Of a stretch of 34,761 bases of DNA, positions 34,618-34,761 are shown in pieces. Both the position numbers and the translations under genes were made by a program. Where the stretch lies: the NCBI GenBank assembly GCA_022616195.1, contig JAKEFG010000002.1, positions 1 to 34,761 on the forward strand. The letters are read 5' to 3'. The notes under the pieces were generated by a model, which was not told where the DNA came from, ran no database searches, and was given only the letters and a program-made list of their open reading frames with translations. This stretch comes from Candidatus Wolfebacteria bacterium (lineage in GTDB: Bacteria; Patescibacteriota; Minisyncoccia; Phycocordibacterales; EsbW-18). Position 1 is the first letter of the stretch. Each line of letters begins with the position of its first letter.

Positions 34618-34761
34618 TCCGCTTACTACAGTACCGTATGTTTAAAGATTTGTCCAGTCCCCGTAATGTCTCAAGACCTTGGAACCACTTTGGGGTAGTA
34701 TTGAAGCCATATTTTAGCTCATTGAACATACCCTGGCATACACACAAAATCTCAACGCTCC

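Overview
The gene content and style look like a Patescibacteria/CPR (Parcubacteria/Kaiserbacteria-like) chromosome segment. This is inferred from the sequence only; no database was searched. Core genes: tRNA-Ala(UGC), ddl, a co-oriented uvrC-uvrA...uvrB cluster, dgkA, an NDH-2-like flavoprotein, four DoxX-like membrane proteins, a VTT/TVP38-like protein, and DUF3105- and DUF5679-like proteins. There are two intact IS30-family elements.

The standout is about 12 kb (16.9-28.9 kb, all minus strand). It holds a secreted Rhs/YD-repeat giant (about 2170 aa) with a CHAP-like C-terminal tip. Downstream is a tandem set of displaced Rhs C-terminal modules, with M23-like, M15/VanY-like and truncated tips. 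Each restarts in the same conserved Rhs-core block and alternates with a small N-terminally membrane-anchored protein that is a candidate immunity protein. I interpret this as a polymorphic peptidoglycan-hydrolase toxin/immunity cassette array. A small ArsR-like winged-helix gene and three near-identical palindromes (TAGTRTTTTGCAAAAYACTAG) bracket or control it.

Other notable items: RPE-like bipartite palindromic elements inserted in frame in both uvrB and uvrC, with a divergent flanking duplication in uvrC; a candidate structured RNA/attenuator upstream of ddl; perfect hairpins exactly 8 nt upstream of the uvrA and dgkA start codons; a perfect 38-bp palindrome; a frameshifted glutaredoxin; a glycosyltransferase ORF that reads into an antisense tRNA; scattered GC-rich, terminator-bounded single-gene cassettes; and a consensus promoter cut off from its likely gene by an IS30 insertion.
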